Positions 9,982 through 20,501 of a DNA stretch of 64,000 bases are shown here, in pieces. The notes under the pieces were generated by a model. It saw only the letters and a list, made by a program, of their open reading frames with translations, did no database searches and was not told where the DNA came from. Origin of the DNA: Phymatolithon calcareum (Eukaryota > Rhodophyta > Florideophyceae > Hapalidiales). A program made the position numbers and the translations under genes. The stretch lies in assembly GCA_977006965.1 (NCBI GenBank), contig OZ345355.1:3410001-3474000 (forward strand), given 5' to 3'. The number at the start of each line of letters is the position of its first letter. Positions within the stretch are counted from its first letter, which is position 1.

Positions 9982-11208
9982 GGATTCCGTGTGGTACACC
10001 ATTGACAGAGGCATGCCCAGGGGTCCCCTCTCAGCCCATGCCAGTACAATAGCTTCATGGACACGTTTGCCAAAGCTCTAGACTCCATTCCGAAGAATAT
10101 CACAACAAGCCCTGCAAAATGTTCGCAGACGACTTGAAATGGTCCGCAAAATCAGTGCAAGGCCTTCAAAGTATCTTGTATCTGGCCTCGGAGCTGGCAC
10201 AGAGAAATGGTATGGAGTGGAACACCGTGAAAAGCGTAATCCTTTGGCCCAAGGACACCGCCGGTCATAGCTTCTGTCTCTCGGGACGGTGAATACAGAC
10301 TCTCCGGGAGGTAAAGTACCTCAGGGTAGCACTAACGGGACAGGAAGGTGCAGACACCAAACTGAGAGACAGGATCTTGAAATCCAAAAATGTGCTTGGG
10401 TATCTTCGACGGCTGGACGTGTTTACTAATGGTGTCCACCCCGCGAGGGCGATTAGGCTGTACATATCTCTTGCGCGGTCAAGATGGGAATATGCCCTAC
10501 ATCTCACATCTTGGACCGCGAAAGTGGCCTCGATAGTCGAATCTTTGTTCTTCGGGAAAATCCTTGGGAAACCAGGATAAAGAAGCTTTGACAGGTGCAG
10601 GGACATGTGTCGCATCCTCACCCCAAGGGAAGGAGAAAAGTCCTTGAACGACGCTTTGTGCAGAGATTGATAAGAAGACGTGATGCGCTGATATCTGGTC
10701 CAACAACAGAGCTCGCGAACAAGGAAAGTTTAGAAGCGGAGAGAGATATTGTCCTCGCGAGAGTGAATGGCTTCCTGTGCGAAGCTGCAAACGAAACGAC
10801 AGCTACGGCAAACATCAAGAAATACCGAATAAGTAAGATACTGGAGGCCCCAGAGGATGTGGAAAAGTCGAAAAATCGACCTATACCTCACGCAAAAGTT
10901 TCGTTACCCCCGCATCTTCTCTTCTTCTCAAGAAGACATAGAACATTTGCCATCAAGTGGTCATTTGGAATGTTCACTCCAATGAGCACCTCCACTCCTA
11001 TCGAGCTCACCGGCTAATTTGTGAAACATGCCATTGGAGACGTTATAAATGGCCTCGCAAAGGACAGCTGGACAAAGCGAGCACTCGACAAGCTCTTAAC
11101 CATGTTTCAGACTGTGGACAAGTAAGGACTGTTCGCAACCTGAAATCACCGCATGCCACACGACAGGGGAGTAATAATCCCCCTCGAGGTCCCGAAGGAG
11201 ACACGAGG
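9982..11208 (+). pseudogene. LINE-X late RT and C-terminal domain, frameshifted
   Basis: Continues LINE-X after LINE-Z. The VPQGSPLSP motif is decayed near 10010-10030 and FADD is seen as codons around 10117-10130. A frame at 10377-10580 carries KNVLGYLRRLDVFTNGVHPA and SRWEYALHL; a frame at 10595-11017 carries the C-terminal domain, including RRHRTFAIKWSFGMF. At least four frame changes are needed. The protein ends at 11121-11125 and the 3' UTR hairpin region (11182-11208) is followed by the LINE-F insertion. Confidence 0.78.
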
Positions 11209-11215
11209 TGGGTTT

Positions 11216-12477
11216 CGGACTGTATCAAGACGCGAGACTATTGGTAGAGTTGGCCCCAAAAACGGTAAAAGAAATTTGCAATGAGAAACTGCTCGAAGAA
11301 ATCTTGTCCCCAGAAACGAGGGAAACAAGTGATGTCCGCCCTGCATCAATTGTAAGTTGGACCGCTGCTATGTTTCATATATGCTGCACTAATGGACACC
11401 AAAAAAGGTATCATAGCATCATCAGTTTAGTGGATTTCTATTGGTGCATCTACGACGAACTGACGCCGAAGAGGGGAAACAAATCCCGTGTTTCCCCCAT
11501 TCCGGGGAAACAAATCCCATGTTTCCCCCATTCTGGGGAAACAAATTTTCATTTCTGTTTTGTTGAAGTTTTTATGGACTTTTCCGGGGGAGAACAAATG
11601 TATGAAAGTTTCGTTTCGGTTGCCCGCTTTCGCAAGCTTACAACACAAAAACGGGACGTTTCAGGGGACAAGCAGTATGTGGACCACTTTTTTGTGACAC
11701 AAATGATGTGCGTGAGGCTCGGTGTGGGTCCTCGGGGACACAATTGCCCCTCGGGCTTCGCCCTCGGGGCTAATTGTGCCCCCTCGGGCCTCACACCTCT
11801 CCTCCCTTACATCATTTGTTTCCCTCAAAAGTGGTCCACATCCCGTACTTGTCCCCAGAAACGAGGGAAACAAGTGATGTCCGCCCTGTATCAATTGTAA
11901 GTTGGACCGCTGATATGTTTCATATATGCCGCGCCTATGGACACCAAAAAAGGTATCATAGCATCATCAGTTTAGTGAATTTCTATTGGTGCATCTACGA
12001 CGAACTGACGCCGAAGAGGGGAAACAAATCCCGTGTTTCCCCCTTTCCGGGGAAACAAATCCCATGTTTCCCCCGTTCTGGGGAAACAAATTTTCATTTC
12101 TGTTTTGTTATAGTTTTTATGCACTCTTCCGGGGGAGAACAAATGTATGAAAGTTTCGTTTCGGTTGCCCGCTTTCGCAAGCTTACAACACAAAAACGGA
12201 ACGTTTCAGGGGACAAGCAGTATGTGGACCACTTTTTTGTGACACAAATGATGTGCGTGAGGCTCGGTGTGGGTCCTCGGGGACACAATTGCCCCTCGGG
12301 CTTCGCCCTCGGGTCTAATTGTGCCCCCTCGGGCCTCACACCTCTCCTCCCTTACATCATTTGTTTCCCTCAAAAGTGGTCCACATCCCGTACAAATTCG
12401 TGAACAATGAGGGTTTGTTTGGAAGCATCCCCAGACACTAACTTAAGTTAGCGTTTTTCTGCAATAAAAGAAAGAGA
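11216..12477 (+). mobile_element. 5'-truncated LINE-F with tandem hairpin repeat in its 3' UTR
   Basis: This insert in the LINE-X 3' UTR is flanked by tgggttt. Its first 90 bp encode KTVKEICNEKLLEE, like the C-terminal end of the LINE-F protein (KTVEDLCREKP at 21343-21738). Two tandem 545-bp units follow (11303-11847 and 11848-12392), then a terminus ctgcaataaaagaaagaga. That terminus resembles the gcaataaagaaagaaag tail of the LINE-F copies at 20150, 21300 and 62240. It is therefore best read as a LINE-F copy whose 3' UTR carries a duplicated structured unit. The TSD is only 7 bp. Confidence 0.6.
11303..12392 (+). repeat. 545-bp tandem repeat, two copies, rich in hairpins
   Basis: Copies at 11303-11847 and 11848-12392 differ at only scattered positions and have no length difference. 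Each contains successive inverted GGGGAAACA / TGTTTCCCC pairs (for example 11475-11540). Each also contains a long hairpin of about 170 bp, with outer arms based on TGTGGACCACTTTT and ACAAATGATGT and an inner stem ACAATTGCCCC... around a CTTCG turn. The 209-230-aa open frames crossing these units follow from the repeat and look non-coding. Near identity suggests a recent duplication. Confidence 0.85.
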
Positions 12478-12484
12478 TGGGTTT

Positions 12485-12640
12485 TTGTACCCCACTGAAT
12501 CGTGTTACACCAACGAAAAAAGAAACTCTTCTTTAGACAGAATCCAGCCAAGACCTCTTGGCACTAGGGAAGTTGCCCCAAGCATCAGCAGATGCGTTGG
12601 TAACTTTTAAATGAAAAACTACCTTTCTTCTTCTTCTAAT
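12485..12640 (+). mobile_element. LINE-X 3' end with CTT-rich tail
   Basis: After the LINE-F insertion the LINE-X 3' UTR resumes with ttttgtaccccactgaatcg. It continues through gttgccccaagcatcagcag and aacttttaaatgaaaaac to a CTTCTTCTTCT tail at about 12626-12638. The order and sequence match the LINE-Z 3' UTR read on the minus strand (6281-6450). Confidence 0.85.
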
Positions 12641-12835
12641 TAAGTGGATTTATTGAGAGGTACAATGTGTCCCAAAGCGATCGCTTAGTTGGCATCTTCC
12701 TTAGCATTCTACTACACTCAATATTTCAGTTGCCTTAATCAGAATTATGTAGTATCTCGTCAATGGCTCGGGCCACGCCGGTCTAATCTGTAGGTTCTAT
12801 GTAGGCTTTCTCAGGGTGCTGTTGAGTGTTCTAAC
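12638..12835 (-). mobile_element. LINE-E 3' fragment (minus strand)
   Basis: On the minus strand this aligns with 2463-2663: the coding end around GCCCGAGCCATTGA, the stop region, and the terminus tctcaataaatccacttaat at 12640-12660. It directly adjoins the LINE-X tail. Divergence from the first copy is clear, so it is old. Confidence 0.6.
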
Positions 12836-12897
12836 TGCCCATGCTCCGTGACAATCAATTCAGTACAGTAATACTGTAGTTTCTCTGAGACTTGCAG

Positions 12898-12999
12898 GAC
12901 AGAATCGAGCCAAAGCCTCTTGGCTCTAGGAAAGTTGCCCCAAGCGTCAGCAGATGTGTTCGTAACTTTTAAATAAAAATCAACCTTTCTTTCTTCTTC
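12898..12999 (+). mobile_element. 102-bp family B LINE tail insertion with 13-bp TSD
   Basis: Only the last part of a family B 3' UTR is present, from gacagaatcgagcc through gttgccccaagcgtcagcag to a CTTTCTTCTT tail. It is flanked by ctgagacttgcag at 12885-12897 and 13000-13012. The TSD shows that this was a real insertion and not a remnant of erosion. The sequence to its right (13013-13160) contains a diverged 50-bp duplication around caatcttcgcgaa. Confidence 0.82.
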
Positions 13000-13409
13000 C
13001 TGAGACTTGCAGTCCGAAATATAGTGTGAGCAATCTTCGCGAACACGAAATCCTGGTCGGCTCACGAGTTTCAGCAATTGCTTTACTGAGATTTTTATTT
13101 GCTCGAAAATAGAGTGTGCTCAATCTTCGCGAAGGAAATATTCTGTGCAGCTCAGATGAGCTTTCCAGAGTTTCATGCTCCGGAGGATTCCTGGCACTTT
13201 CATAAAGACATGGTAATGTCTCACAGCAAAGGACGGTATGTAGTCTGAAGCAAATTTTTGAACGATGTTCCAACCTCTGGAGAAAAAAGGAGATGGAGCC
13301 GAGCGCGCTTGCGTACTACAGCGGGAGAATCTTTATGTCGATTGCGTCCATCCAACTAAGGCTTAAACCTAGTTTATAACTACTTGCACTACTTTTGCAT
13401 ACAGTACTA

Positions 13410-15233
13410 TTAATATGGAACGTAGTTCACTGCAACGTAAACACCCCTCAATCGTAGCTTCTTAGTTGCCTCTCGAATTTTTTTCGATTGCTTGTCCTCT
13501 GGTTTGCGTTCCTCCTTTAGCTTTAACTCAAACATCTCTTCGCCGTTTTCGTCTACTTCATCGGTGGGCTGTCGGCTGTAAATGAGGTCTTGCAGGCAAG
13601 GATTTTCTATGACAAGGCTTTCGAGCTTTGAGCAGAGCGAAAAGGCTCTGATAATGTCCACGTAGATAGCTTCAAAATCTTCGAAATCCAATTCCTCCTG
13701 AAACGAGATATTAACTTTGCGCATATTAGGGCTTGCTCTGGCAAAAGCATTGAACGAATGCAGTCTCGCGCATGCAACCTCAAGCGTAAAAGTTTCGATG
13801 CTATTCGGTTGAGAAAGCGCCTGCATTATTGAATATACATGCTTGTCGTAGAACAAGGGATCTTTGTAAAGATCGAGCTTCACATGCTTGAGACTGTCCT
13901 TTGGAGTGCTCAAGAAAGCACTCAAGAGAGGACCGACGAGAACTCCTGGAAGATTTATGCTGATCTCTTCCAAATATCGGCATCCTCTAGCGGCAGATAT
14001 GAAGTGCTTGTGTTCGACTTTCTTCACCAGATGCTTCTTCTGTTGTTCATTCTCGTACTTCCCATACTTGTACTTGTCATCAATACTATAGTCCAATGTA
14101 CAAACATTATTGTGCAACTCCTTTAGAGTTGCGATACTGAATTCTTCTATAGGTGCCCAGATATCAACATGAGCATTTGGGCAGCCCTTACAAAAGCTAC
14201 TCAAAACTTCAGGTGGTACGCTGCAGTCGAGACAAAGGTACTCCAACTGTTCGCCGTACGCCTCACAGACACTTATGATGGAACGGCAAGCAGCTTTTTC
14301 TGTGGTAGCTGTAGGCATTTCCACTTGCACAGTTAGACGGCGAATGGCAGAACAATTTTCGGAGATTCCCGTCAAAACGTCTTTAAACGTTTTAAGCGAA
14401 GCTTCAGCATCTTCTTCTAAAGCCCCATTAAGTATTTCAATCTTCAAGGTCTCAAGCGAGGGCCCAACTGTTGCCCAGATCGAATCAGAGTCATTAGGAA
14501 GTTCGTAGGATGTAATATGAAGCTCTTCAATACCTGAGCCATGTTCCGCAATGGCATCGATATACTCCTTGTGAACCTTACCAACATTTAGATGTAGAGC
14601 TTTCAGCTCTCCACTTCGTGTCCACATGAACTTCGTAAAGAATGAGAAAATATCAAAGTCATCTTCTTCCACATCCTCTTTTTCCTGTGGAACTTTTTCG
14701 ATTTCAACATCACCATCTTCCCCTTCGCCGCTTTCTGCATCCACAGAATAATTAGAATTTGAAAAATCTAAATTGCTATGAAGGTGAAACATTGCCTTCG
14801 CAACATTCTTGCAATTTTGCAAAAGTAGTTCACGGCCTTCATCCCCAATTGTACTCAGATCATCATCCTTCAACGATATGTGAGTGATTGAGTGTCCTGC
14901 AGTTTCCATGAACCGCAGAAAAGTACAGTCGCGCTCTTCCGTGACATCATCTGATCGCAAGATAAGACGGTTCCCATCCTTCTCAAAGAAAGAAAAATTG
15001 GACGATACACTCGAGAACATGCGACTTGCCGCCCTGGACAATGCGCCGCACGTTTTGAAGCTAGAAATTGCATCTTCAAGAGAAACAAACTGCTTCCACT
15101 CCGGATGTGATGGTATTGAGCTCGTATTTCGAAGAATTTGTTCAAAAACTTCATCCGGCATATCAGCCAATGTTTTCTGATTTGAACTGATTGACTTAGA
15201 TGCGGATCGTAGGGAAGCTCTGGTGATAACCAT
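13410..15233 (-). CDS. F-box-like protein with LRR-like C-terminal region
   Basis: A 607-aa intronless ORF starts at ATG 15233 (AAAATGG context). Residues about 22-80 read LADMPDEVFEQILRN...FKTCGALSRAASRMFSSV, the helix pattern of an F-box (L-P-x-E-(I/V)-x-x-x-I, then L...V). This domain would bind Skp1 of an SCF ubiquitin ligase. A strongly acidic stretch lies near residues 168-195. The rest is made of repeated blocks such as LETLKIEIL, IRRLTVQV and LEYLCLDC, resembling irregular leucine-rich repeats that could bind a substrate. There is no signal peptide or membrane segment. Codon use differs from the TE ORFs. The F-box call is moderate; the target is unknown. Confidence 0.75.
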   Translation of the reverse strand: MVITRASLRSASKSISSNQKTLADMPDEVFEQILRNTSSIPSHPEWKQFVSLEDAISSFKTCGALSRAASRMFSSVSSNFSFFEKDGNRLILRSDDVTEERDCTFLRFMETAGHSITHISLKDDDLSTIGDEGRELLLQNCKNVAKAMFHLHSNLDFSNSNYSVDAESGEGEDGDVEIEKVPQEKEDVEEDDFDIFSFFTKFMWTRSGELKALHLNVGKVHKEYIDAIAEHGSGIEELHITSYELPNDSDSIWATVGPSLETLKIEILNGALEEDAEASLKTFKDVLTGISENCSAIRRLTVQVEMPTATTEKAACRSIISVCEAYGEQLEYLCLDCSVPPEVLSSFCKGCPNAHVDIWAPIEEFSIATLKELHNNVCTLDYSIDDKYKYGKYENEQQKKHLVKKVEHKHFISAARGCRYLEEISINLPGVLVGPLLSAFLSTPKDSLKHVKLDLYKDPLFYDKHVYSIMQALSQPNSIETFTLEVACARLHSFNAFARASPNMRKVNISFQEELDFEDFEAIYVDIIRAFSLCSKLESLVIENPCLQDLIYSRQPTDEVDENGEEMFELKLKEERKPEDKQSKKIREATKKLRLRGVYVAVNYVPY

Positions 15234-18200
15234 TTTTGTAACTTGTACTCAGCTCTTGTGCTTGTTTGTTATTTTTGGATGTTTGCGCCTCTTTGTTCTG
15301 TCTTTGCTGTTGCAGGAATGAAAAGCCAATTCGAGTAGAGTGAGATTACTAATAGTACTTTTTCAATCTGCTGGCAGAATTTTCGCTCAGTAAGAGTTTG
15401 TTTTTGGCACTCTACTTCTTTGCGGTCGCGCATAAACATTAGAAACACGACTGTTTTCCTAGAAACGAATAAACGACCATCAAAATGAGACTTTTAAAAG
15501 GATGATTACTATCTCACCATTAAAGAGAGTCGAAAAACATGTGATGAATATTAACATATTGACTGAATGAACTGCATCTGCTGAGAGAATCGGCAAAAAT
15601 GCAAAAAACTCTTTAGATTCCGGCGTCCGTACAAATCCTTTTTTTCTACGGACGGCCCTCATCGTTTGGAGAATTGAAATATTGCAGTACAATTCAGCTC
15701 GCCGGCACGGAACACGGATTACACGAATTCAAACGCTTTATTTTTAGTTCGCGAACGCCGACTACAGTATACCATGACACAATGTTACAGAGGGTGCACG
15801 CCAAACGACAGTGCCGTGTCGTCACCGAGGGCCTACTGGCCCAGGGCGGTCCCGACCGCAGGTCCGGTTGACAGTTTGACACGTGGAAAACACTATACGC
15901 CGCTGCCCCACGCCGTCAGCGATGCATGCCTCAACGCAACCCTCCCCGTATTGCATCGTCCGCCTGCCCTCTGCGCTGCCACACCGCCGGCCATGCAGGT
16001 CTTAACACCGTCCTCGCCGAACTGCGTCGTTTGCCTTGCCGCCGCGCCTTGCCGCACCTTTGGAAATCAATGACTTGGCTGCGCCTTGTGCCAAATACGC
16101 CGTCCGGCTGCCGTTAACCTGCTGTTCGCCCCCCACGCGACGCCGGCCACTTATGCAAAATATACCGCCTGGCTGCCGCGCCGTGCCCCCCGGGAAGTGT
16201 ATGCCTTGTCGGCGCCTCTGCAAAATACACCGTCCGACCTCGATGATGGCTGCTCTCCAACGATTCGCAATGGACCCCGCCCGCTGCCGCGCTGAGAGTG
16301 ATTTGCGCCGCCCCTCGGTCGCAGTATTCTTGGCGTTTCCGGAGTCACAAGGACGGACCGCGGCGTTTGAGGATAGTGGGCACAAAACGTTGGAGCAAAC
16401 CGTCTGCCGCTTACCGAGCTTTACTGTGCTATGCATGCTGTTCTCATTCTGTGTTCTTGTAATGTTAGTCAATGTAAACTATAATTTCTCTGACTTCCCC
16501 TTCGCTCCAGCACTACCTTGTATAACGTTGAACTAGTGGAAAGGGAAAAAGTTCAAGCCGGCATTTATTAAGGAGGCGATCTACGTCGGACATATCAACA
16601 AAATGAGAAGGAAGTCAGAAGAAATAAGAGTCTAATTGAATCTATAAGTACGATGTTGAGGCCACGAAGGCGCGCGGATTAAAATGAGGGTTAGAAGCGC
16701 TTGGCAAACTACCTGGTAGTAAGCGCGATTGTGGCAGAACAGTGTGGGCCAAGAGGACAAAAGATGTCTCCACAGGCGAGGAAAGGGATGCAAAAAGCAG
16801 CCTGTGGCAAACAAAAGCGACGGAGAGACTCAAATCACTCCCACCGGGCGGTGGACGGGGTCGATTGTGGCGGCGGGGGGCACTGCACAGCGATTGCGTA
16901 GGAGCGCGGCGGTGGGCATTTGAGACGATGGGCGGAGTTGGCAAGAGGACCTCTGGTTGGGACCGGAAAGGGTCCGGAGGTCCGCACGGCGCTGCCATTT
17001 GGTGGACAATTAAGGTTCACTGTGCACATACAGTAGTGCAAGGAGAGCGTGAGCGGGTGGGCAAGATTTGCTGGTTGATCCCGTGACGCGTTCAGGTACC
17101 GCGGGCCCGCTTTTCCACTGTTAGTTATGCTTCGAGAATGTACGCTACAGTAGTCCGGTGCCTAAGCCACGCCTTTCCTGACAGCGCTGCCACTTCCATC
17201 ATTCTTATCTACAACTCGGAAGGAATTGTGCCATACTCTAGCGCACAGTACTATGCTCTTCAAAAAGATGGTAAACTTGGCAGGCCTTAATCGACAATGT
17301 GGCTAACGACACCGCATTTTTCGGTACTACTCCTGCCCCAAAACCACCCGGTGTCCGAGTTTTCAGTTCGCGGACGCCGCGACGGTGACGGAAAACAGCA
17401 TTGCAGGCGAACCTGAACCGCAAGTCTTTCCATCGGCAAACCAATTGCGGACTAGTTAGCAAGAACTGACGCCTAATGTTGGGCATCTGAACATTTCCAT
17501 TGCGTCGCCGGAGAGTCGCCTTTTTCCCGAATGCATTTTAAACTGCAACGATTGACGAAAACCGATTTGCCGTAGTCGATACAATCATAAACCTACTGAG
17601 GTCAATCGTAATTCGACGGAGGCGTGCTTTATACAAGTCGCATTCGTGGAAGACCAAGTTCCATCACATTCTGCTCCCCTCACTGTACATTCTGGTGGGC
17701 ATTTCTGTTTACATCGTGGGTATCCACGACTGTATAGTACTCGAACCAAATGCTTTGACTTGGTTTGCGTTCGCTTCTAACGTAGAATCCATGCCATACA
17801 ACTGTCATGTGGATGCGAAGAACACGCCTTCACGGACTTGGCGGCGTTTGCTTTCGTCTGTTGCTTGAAATTACGCCATTTCTAAAATTTAAGCTGGACA
17901 AGAATGTTCGAGTCGTCTCTGCAGAGTGTCTCTCCTTCATGTCTCCTAATCAAGCCTTCCAAGCAGAAGAAAGTAAGCAAGATGGAAATGTATGTTTTGT
18001 TTTAATCCAAAGTCTCCCCGCACTTTCCGCCCTTTGTGGTAACTTTTGCAAGTGCAACACTCTTGACTAGTCTCTTAGCACTTCGTGCTGAGCGACGCGA
18101 CCTGGTCTAATCCGGAGCTATTGTAATAAAGTTGTGCTTTCCAGTACTGTCCAGTAGTCGTCCACTCTATGATAGGGCTTTGCAAAGCATCAGAAGGTCC

Positions 18201-18586
18201 CCTGCAGCAGGAGACACGTCTCCCAATTATTTAAATACCATCATGATGGAATGACTGCTACTGTAAAGTGAAAATTTCACGTTCCATCTGCTCAGAGGTG
18301 CCAGCACGTCCTGATGAGGTTTCATAAAACCCTAAATCAGGGAAGGAAGCATTGAGAGCTGTTTCGATCTCCTATTGAATTGACAGCAAATTGCTGGACA
18401 CTATGTAACACGACCGTTTTGTTTGCATCCATGAATCACATCATATACAACAGGCAAACGAATATATGCCCACATGTTCCGACGCTGCAAAATATATGCG
18501 CTGCGTTGCTCCGCTAGTTGGCCGTGAAGGGCATTGCCACCCTCATTCCCGCCGGCACTCATCAACGCAAGCCACCACCAAGAAAA
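15234..18586. other. Intergenic region without a supported gene
   Basis: The first 250 bp probably hold the promoter of the F-box-like gene, but no clear core motif stands out. Around 15890-16270 the DNA is GC-rich with a diverged repeat based on gcaaaata(c/t)(a/g)ccg and ctgccgcgcc. Long frames there (16002-16472 minus, 16036-16536 plus, 16642-16998 minus) overlap one another and look compositional. Frames at 17238-17486 and 17807-18070 are short and without recognisable features. No transposon pieces were recognised. Confidence 0.5.
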
Positions 18587-19102
18587 ATGGCTCGCATTCT
18601 CGCGCCCGCTACTGCGCTCCTGCTTCTGATTTCCGCCACCTCCGCCAAGTATTGCTTTCCGTGTCAGTTCCGGTTTTGCTATGGCAAACAAATTGTGTAC
18701 CTCGGCAAGCCGGACACACCGTTGCGCGGCCCCGTTTGCTTGAAGAACGGCACCAAGGTCGGCATCTTCAACACGGGCGAGCCAATGGTTTATTCGCAGA
18801 CCCGCTTTGGGTACGACCCGATCTCCAAGTCGCGTCCGCCCAAGCTGGAGATGAGTTTTTCCGCGTCGTTGTTCAAGGGTTACCCCGTGTCGCATGATTT
18901 CAAAAAGATGGACAAAACGGTTTGGGTTTCAGCAGTAGGACACGAACACTTCCATCACAATCAGCGCGAGAAGATTAAGGGACAGTGCATCATTCTACCC
19001 ATCACGAACTATCAGGTCCTGGACGATAAGTGGGACATCGTGAAGAATGTCAACGACGCGGGACCGTGGCATGACTCTTGTATTGATTTCTATGTGTACT
19101 GA
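18587..19102 (+). CDS. Small secreted protein, six cysteines
   Basis: A 171-aa ORF. ATG 18587 is chosen over the upstream TTG-initiated frame because it has an A at -3 and a G at +4, and a signal peptide follows at once: MAR, a hydrophobic core LLLLISATSA, and likely cleavage before KYCFPC. The mature part has six cysteines (KYCFPC, FRFCYG, VCLKNG, GQCIILP, DSCIDF), enough for three disulfides, and ends in a tyrosine-rich DFYVY. A segment GHEHFHHNQREK is histidine-rich. I do not recognise the family. It is probably extracellular or wall-associated; the function is unknown. It is intronless and is followed by AATAAA at 19186. Confidence 0.75.
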   Translation: MARILAPATALLLLISATSAKYCFPCQFRFCYGKQIVYLGKPDTPLRGPVCLKNGTKVGIFNTGEPMVYSQTRFGYDPISKSRPPKLEMSFSASLFKGYPVSHDFKKMDKTVWVSAVGHEHFHHNQREKIKGQCIILPITNYQVLDDKWDIVKNVNDAGPWHDSCIDFYVY

Positions 19103-19185
19103 GGAGGGTTTGCGATTGCGCGCTTTTCGAGATTGTAGTATTGGCTGTACAATAGGACTTTTCATTTCATGCAACCTATGTCTCT

Positions 19186-19191
19186 AATAAA
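19186..19191 (+). terminator. Poly(A) signal AATAAA of the small secreted-protein gene
   Basis: AATAAA lies 84 bp after the stop codon of the gene at 18587-19102, in tgtctctaataaagtcc. The position and form fit a eukaryotic cleavage and polyadenylation signal. No cDNA evidence is available. Confidence 0.5.
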
Positions 19192-19569
19192 GTCCTCGTG
19201 CACCACCTCGGACTGGATTTTGTTGTATGCATTTTGTTCTCAGTTCTATCTAACGCAACCATGAGTGCCAAAATTGTTGGCACTGTACAGAGAAGCAAAT
19301 TGAGCATGAGAAGTAACACAGTTTGTATTGATAGGAATATATTCCCGCTGTTTACGGCAGCAATGCTTTTTCGTCTAGAAAGCTCCTTTATGACTCATAA
19401 TTCCTTCCTGCAGGAAGGACTTCTCTCCGGAAACCTTAGCGGAAATTTCCACCTGTAGAGCCCTTTACTCAAGAGGCGCCGTTCTGCAAGGACGTCATAT
19501 CGGAGCAGACAACGAAGTTTTCTGTCACCTTTTTACCTATGCATTTCGTTTGCTCCACCGAAATGTACA

Positions 19570-19893
19570 ATGGCCAGTAGCGTTCATTCCGACATGATCG
19601 CCGAGAGCATTTTGATTTCTACTAGCGAACACATGAGCACCATCGTATACTATGGTGCTCTTGTGTTCAGCTCAGGTGGGATCCTGTCCTTCATCGCACT
19701 CCGCGGACAAGCAAAGTTGCCTTTGAGATTAAGCACATCGGTTCAATATGCGTTGGACACATATTCAGAGATTTCGCAAACACAAGTCGCGACAGATCCA
19801 GACCGATTGGAGAAGGGGGAATCGCATGTTTTAGTTTTAGCAGCACTCAATTCCGCGTTCGCCAATACCATAAAATGTGTGGAGTGTACATAA
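19570..19893 (+). CDS. Possible 107-aa ORF, uncertain
   Basis: An ATG-started frame encodes a protein with one hydrophobic stretch (VYYGALVFSSGGILSFIAL, about residues 26-44), a polar middle and two C-terminal cysteines in KCVECT. It could be a small membrane protein or chance. No domain is recognised, there is no clear poly(A) signal, and it stands alone between a gene and LINE debris. Confidence 0.22.
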   Translation: MASSVHSDMIAESILISTSEHMSTIVYYGALVFSSGGILSFIALRGQAKLPLRLSTSVQYALDTYSEISQTQVATDPDRLEKGESHVLVLAALNSAFANTIKCVECT

Positions 19894-20149
19894 GCAAAGT
19901 AGAGGAAGAAGACCCATGATAAGACAAAATAATCCACAGGTCAAGAAACTGAACAGTTTCGGCTCGGGCGTGCAACCTGCCCGGCGTTTAAGCGCAATTC
20001 AGTTTAGCAGAGCTATGGACAATTTAGTCTTTTGTGTTTGCAATCAAGATTATTGCACTAAAACAACCTGCTGCAACATTAAAATGTTTTCGGCATCTGA
20101 CCAGCTGGCAATACAAAATGATATACTGAAAACAAAATTTTAATATCGA

Positions 20150-20501
20150 ACAAACTAGCAATACTACTTTCTTTCTTTCTTTATTGCGGAACGATCGCTC
20201 ACACTTATGGTAAGCGTCTAGAGCTGTTTTGCAACAGCATCTCATTGTTCAGAAATTTGAGTACGGCTAGGGGTCTCTCACGGCATACCTCTTCTACAGT
20301 CTTTTTTCCCACTCGGCCAATATATTTTCGTCGTGCGGCGGAACGTCCACCACATCGTAGGATTAGGTGTTCGGAAGTTTCCTTGGAACCAGAATTACAG
20401 GCCTTGCACACTGGATCGTACGGAATTACTACTATATTGCATCCGTGGTGAAAAGTGGCAACCACTGGGGTGCAGTCTCCAATCAGCTGGTGCAGCATCA
20501 C
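20150..20501 (-). pseudogene. LINE-F 3' end: zinc-knuckle C-terminus
   Basis: The minus frame 20501-20205 carries C-x2-C followed by ETSEHLILRC and R, the CCHC-type ending found after RNase H in several LINE clades, then KTVEEVCRERP. The element ends in gcaataaagaaagaaagaaag (20163-20184), a GAAA-repeat tail. The 5' truncation is near 20501. It is related to the copies at 21298-21890, 58140-58660 and 62238-62600. Confidence 0.75.

Larger units (their letters stand above)
2664..12640 (+). mobile_element. LINE-X: near-complete host LINE split by three nested insertions
   Basis: One degenerate LINE can be followed through four blocks: endonuclease and linker plus pre-RT (about 2664-4082), early RT (5950-6267), late RT and C-terminal domain (9982-11208), and 3' UTR with a CTT-rich tail (12485-12637). 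The blocks are separated by LINE-Y (TSD aatgccgacgagtt at 4069-4082 and 5936-5949), LINE-Z (TSD acgagagacgatga at 6254-6267 and 9968-9981) and a LINE-F piece (TSD tgggttt at 11209-11215 and 12478-12484). Block order and content match a single element closely related to LINE-Z. The exact 5' end is not defined. Confidence 0.85.

Noticed and set aside
11208-12403. Two similar long open frames (230 and 209 aa) on the plus strand, and matching minus frames
   Set aside because: They run through the 545-bp tandem hairpin repeat. The protein similarity only reflects the DNA repeat, and the first begins in LINE-X 3' UTR.
16002-16536. Overlapping 156-aa (minus) and 166-aa (plus) frames in GC-rich DNA
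   Set aside because: Opposing frames of equal length, no domain, repetitive GC-rich composition; neither can be supported as a gene.
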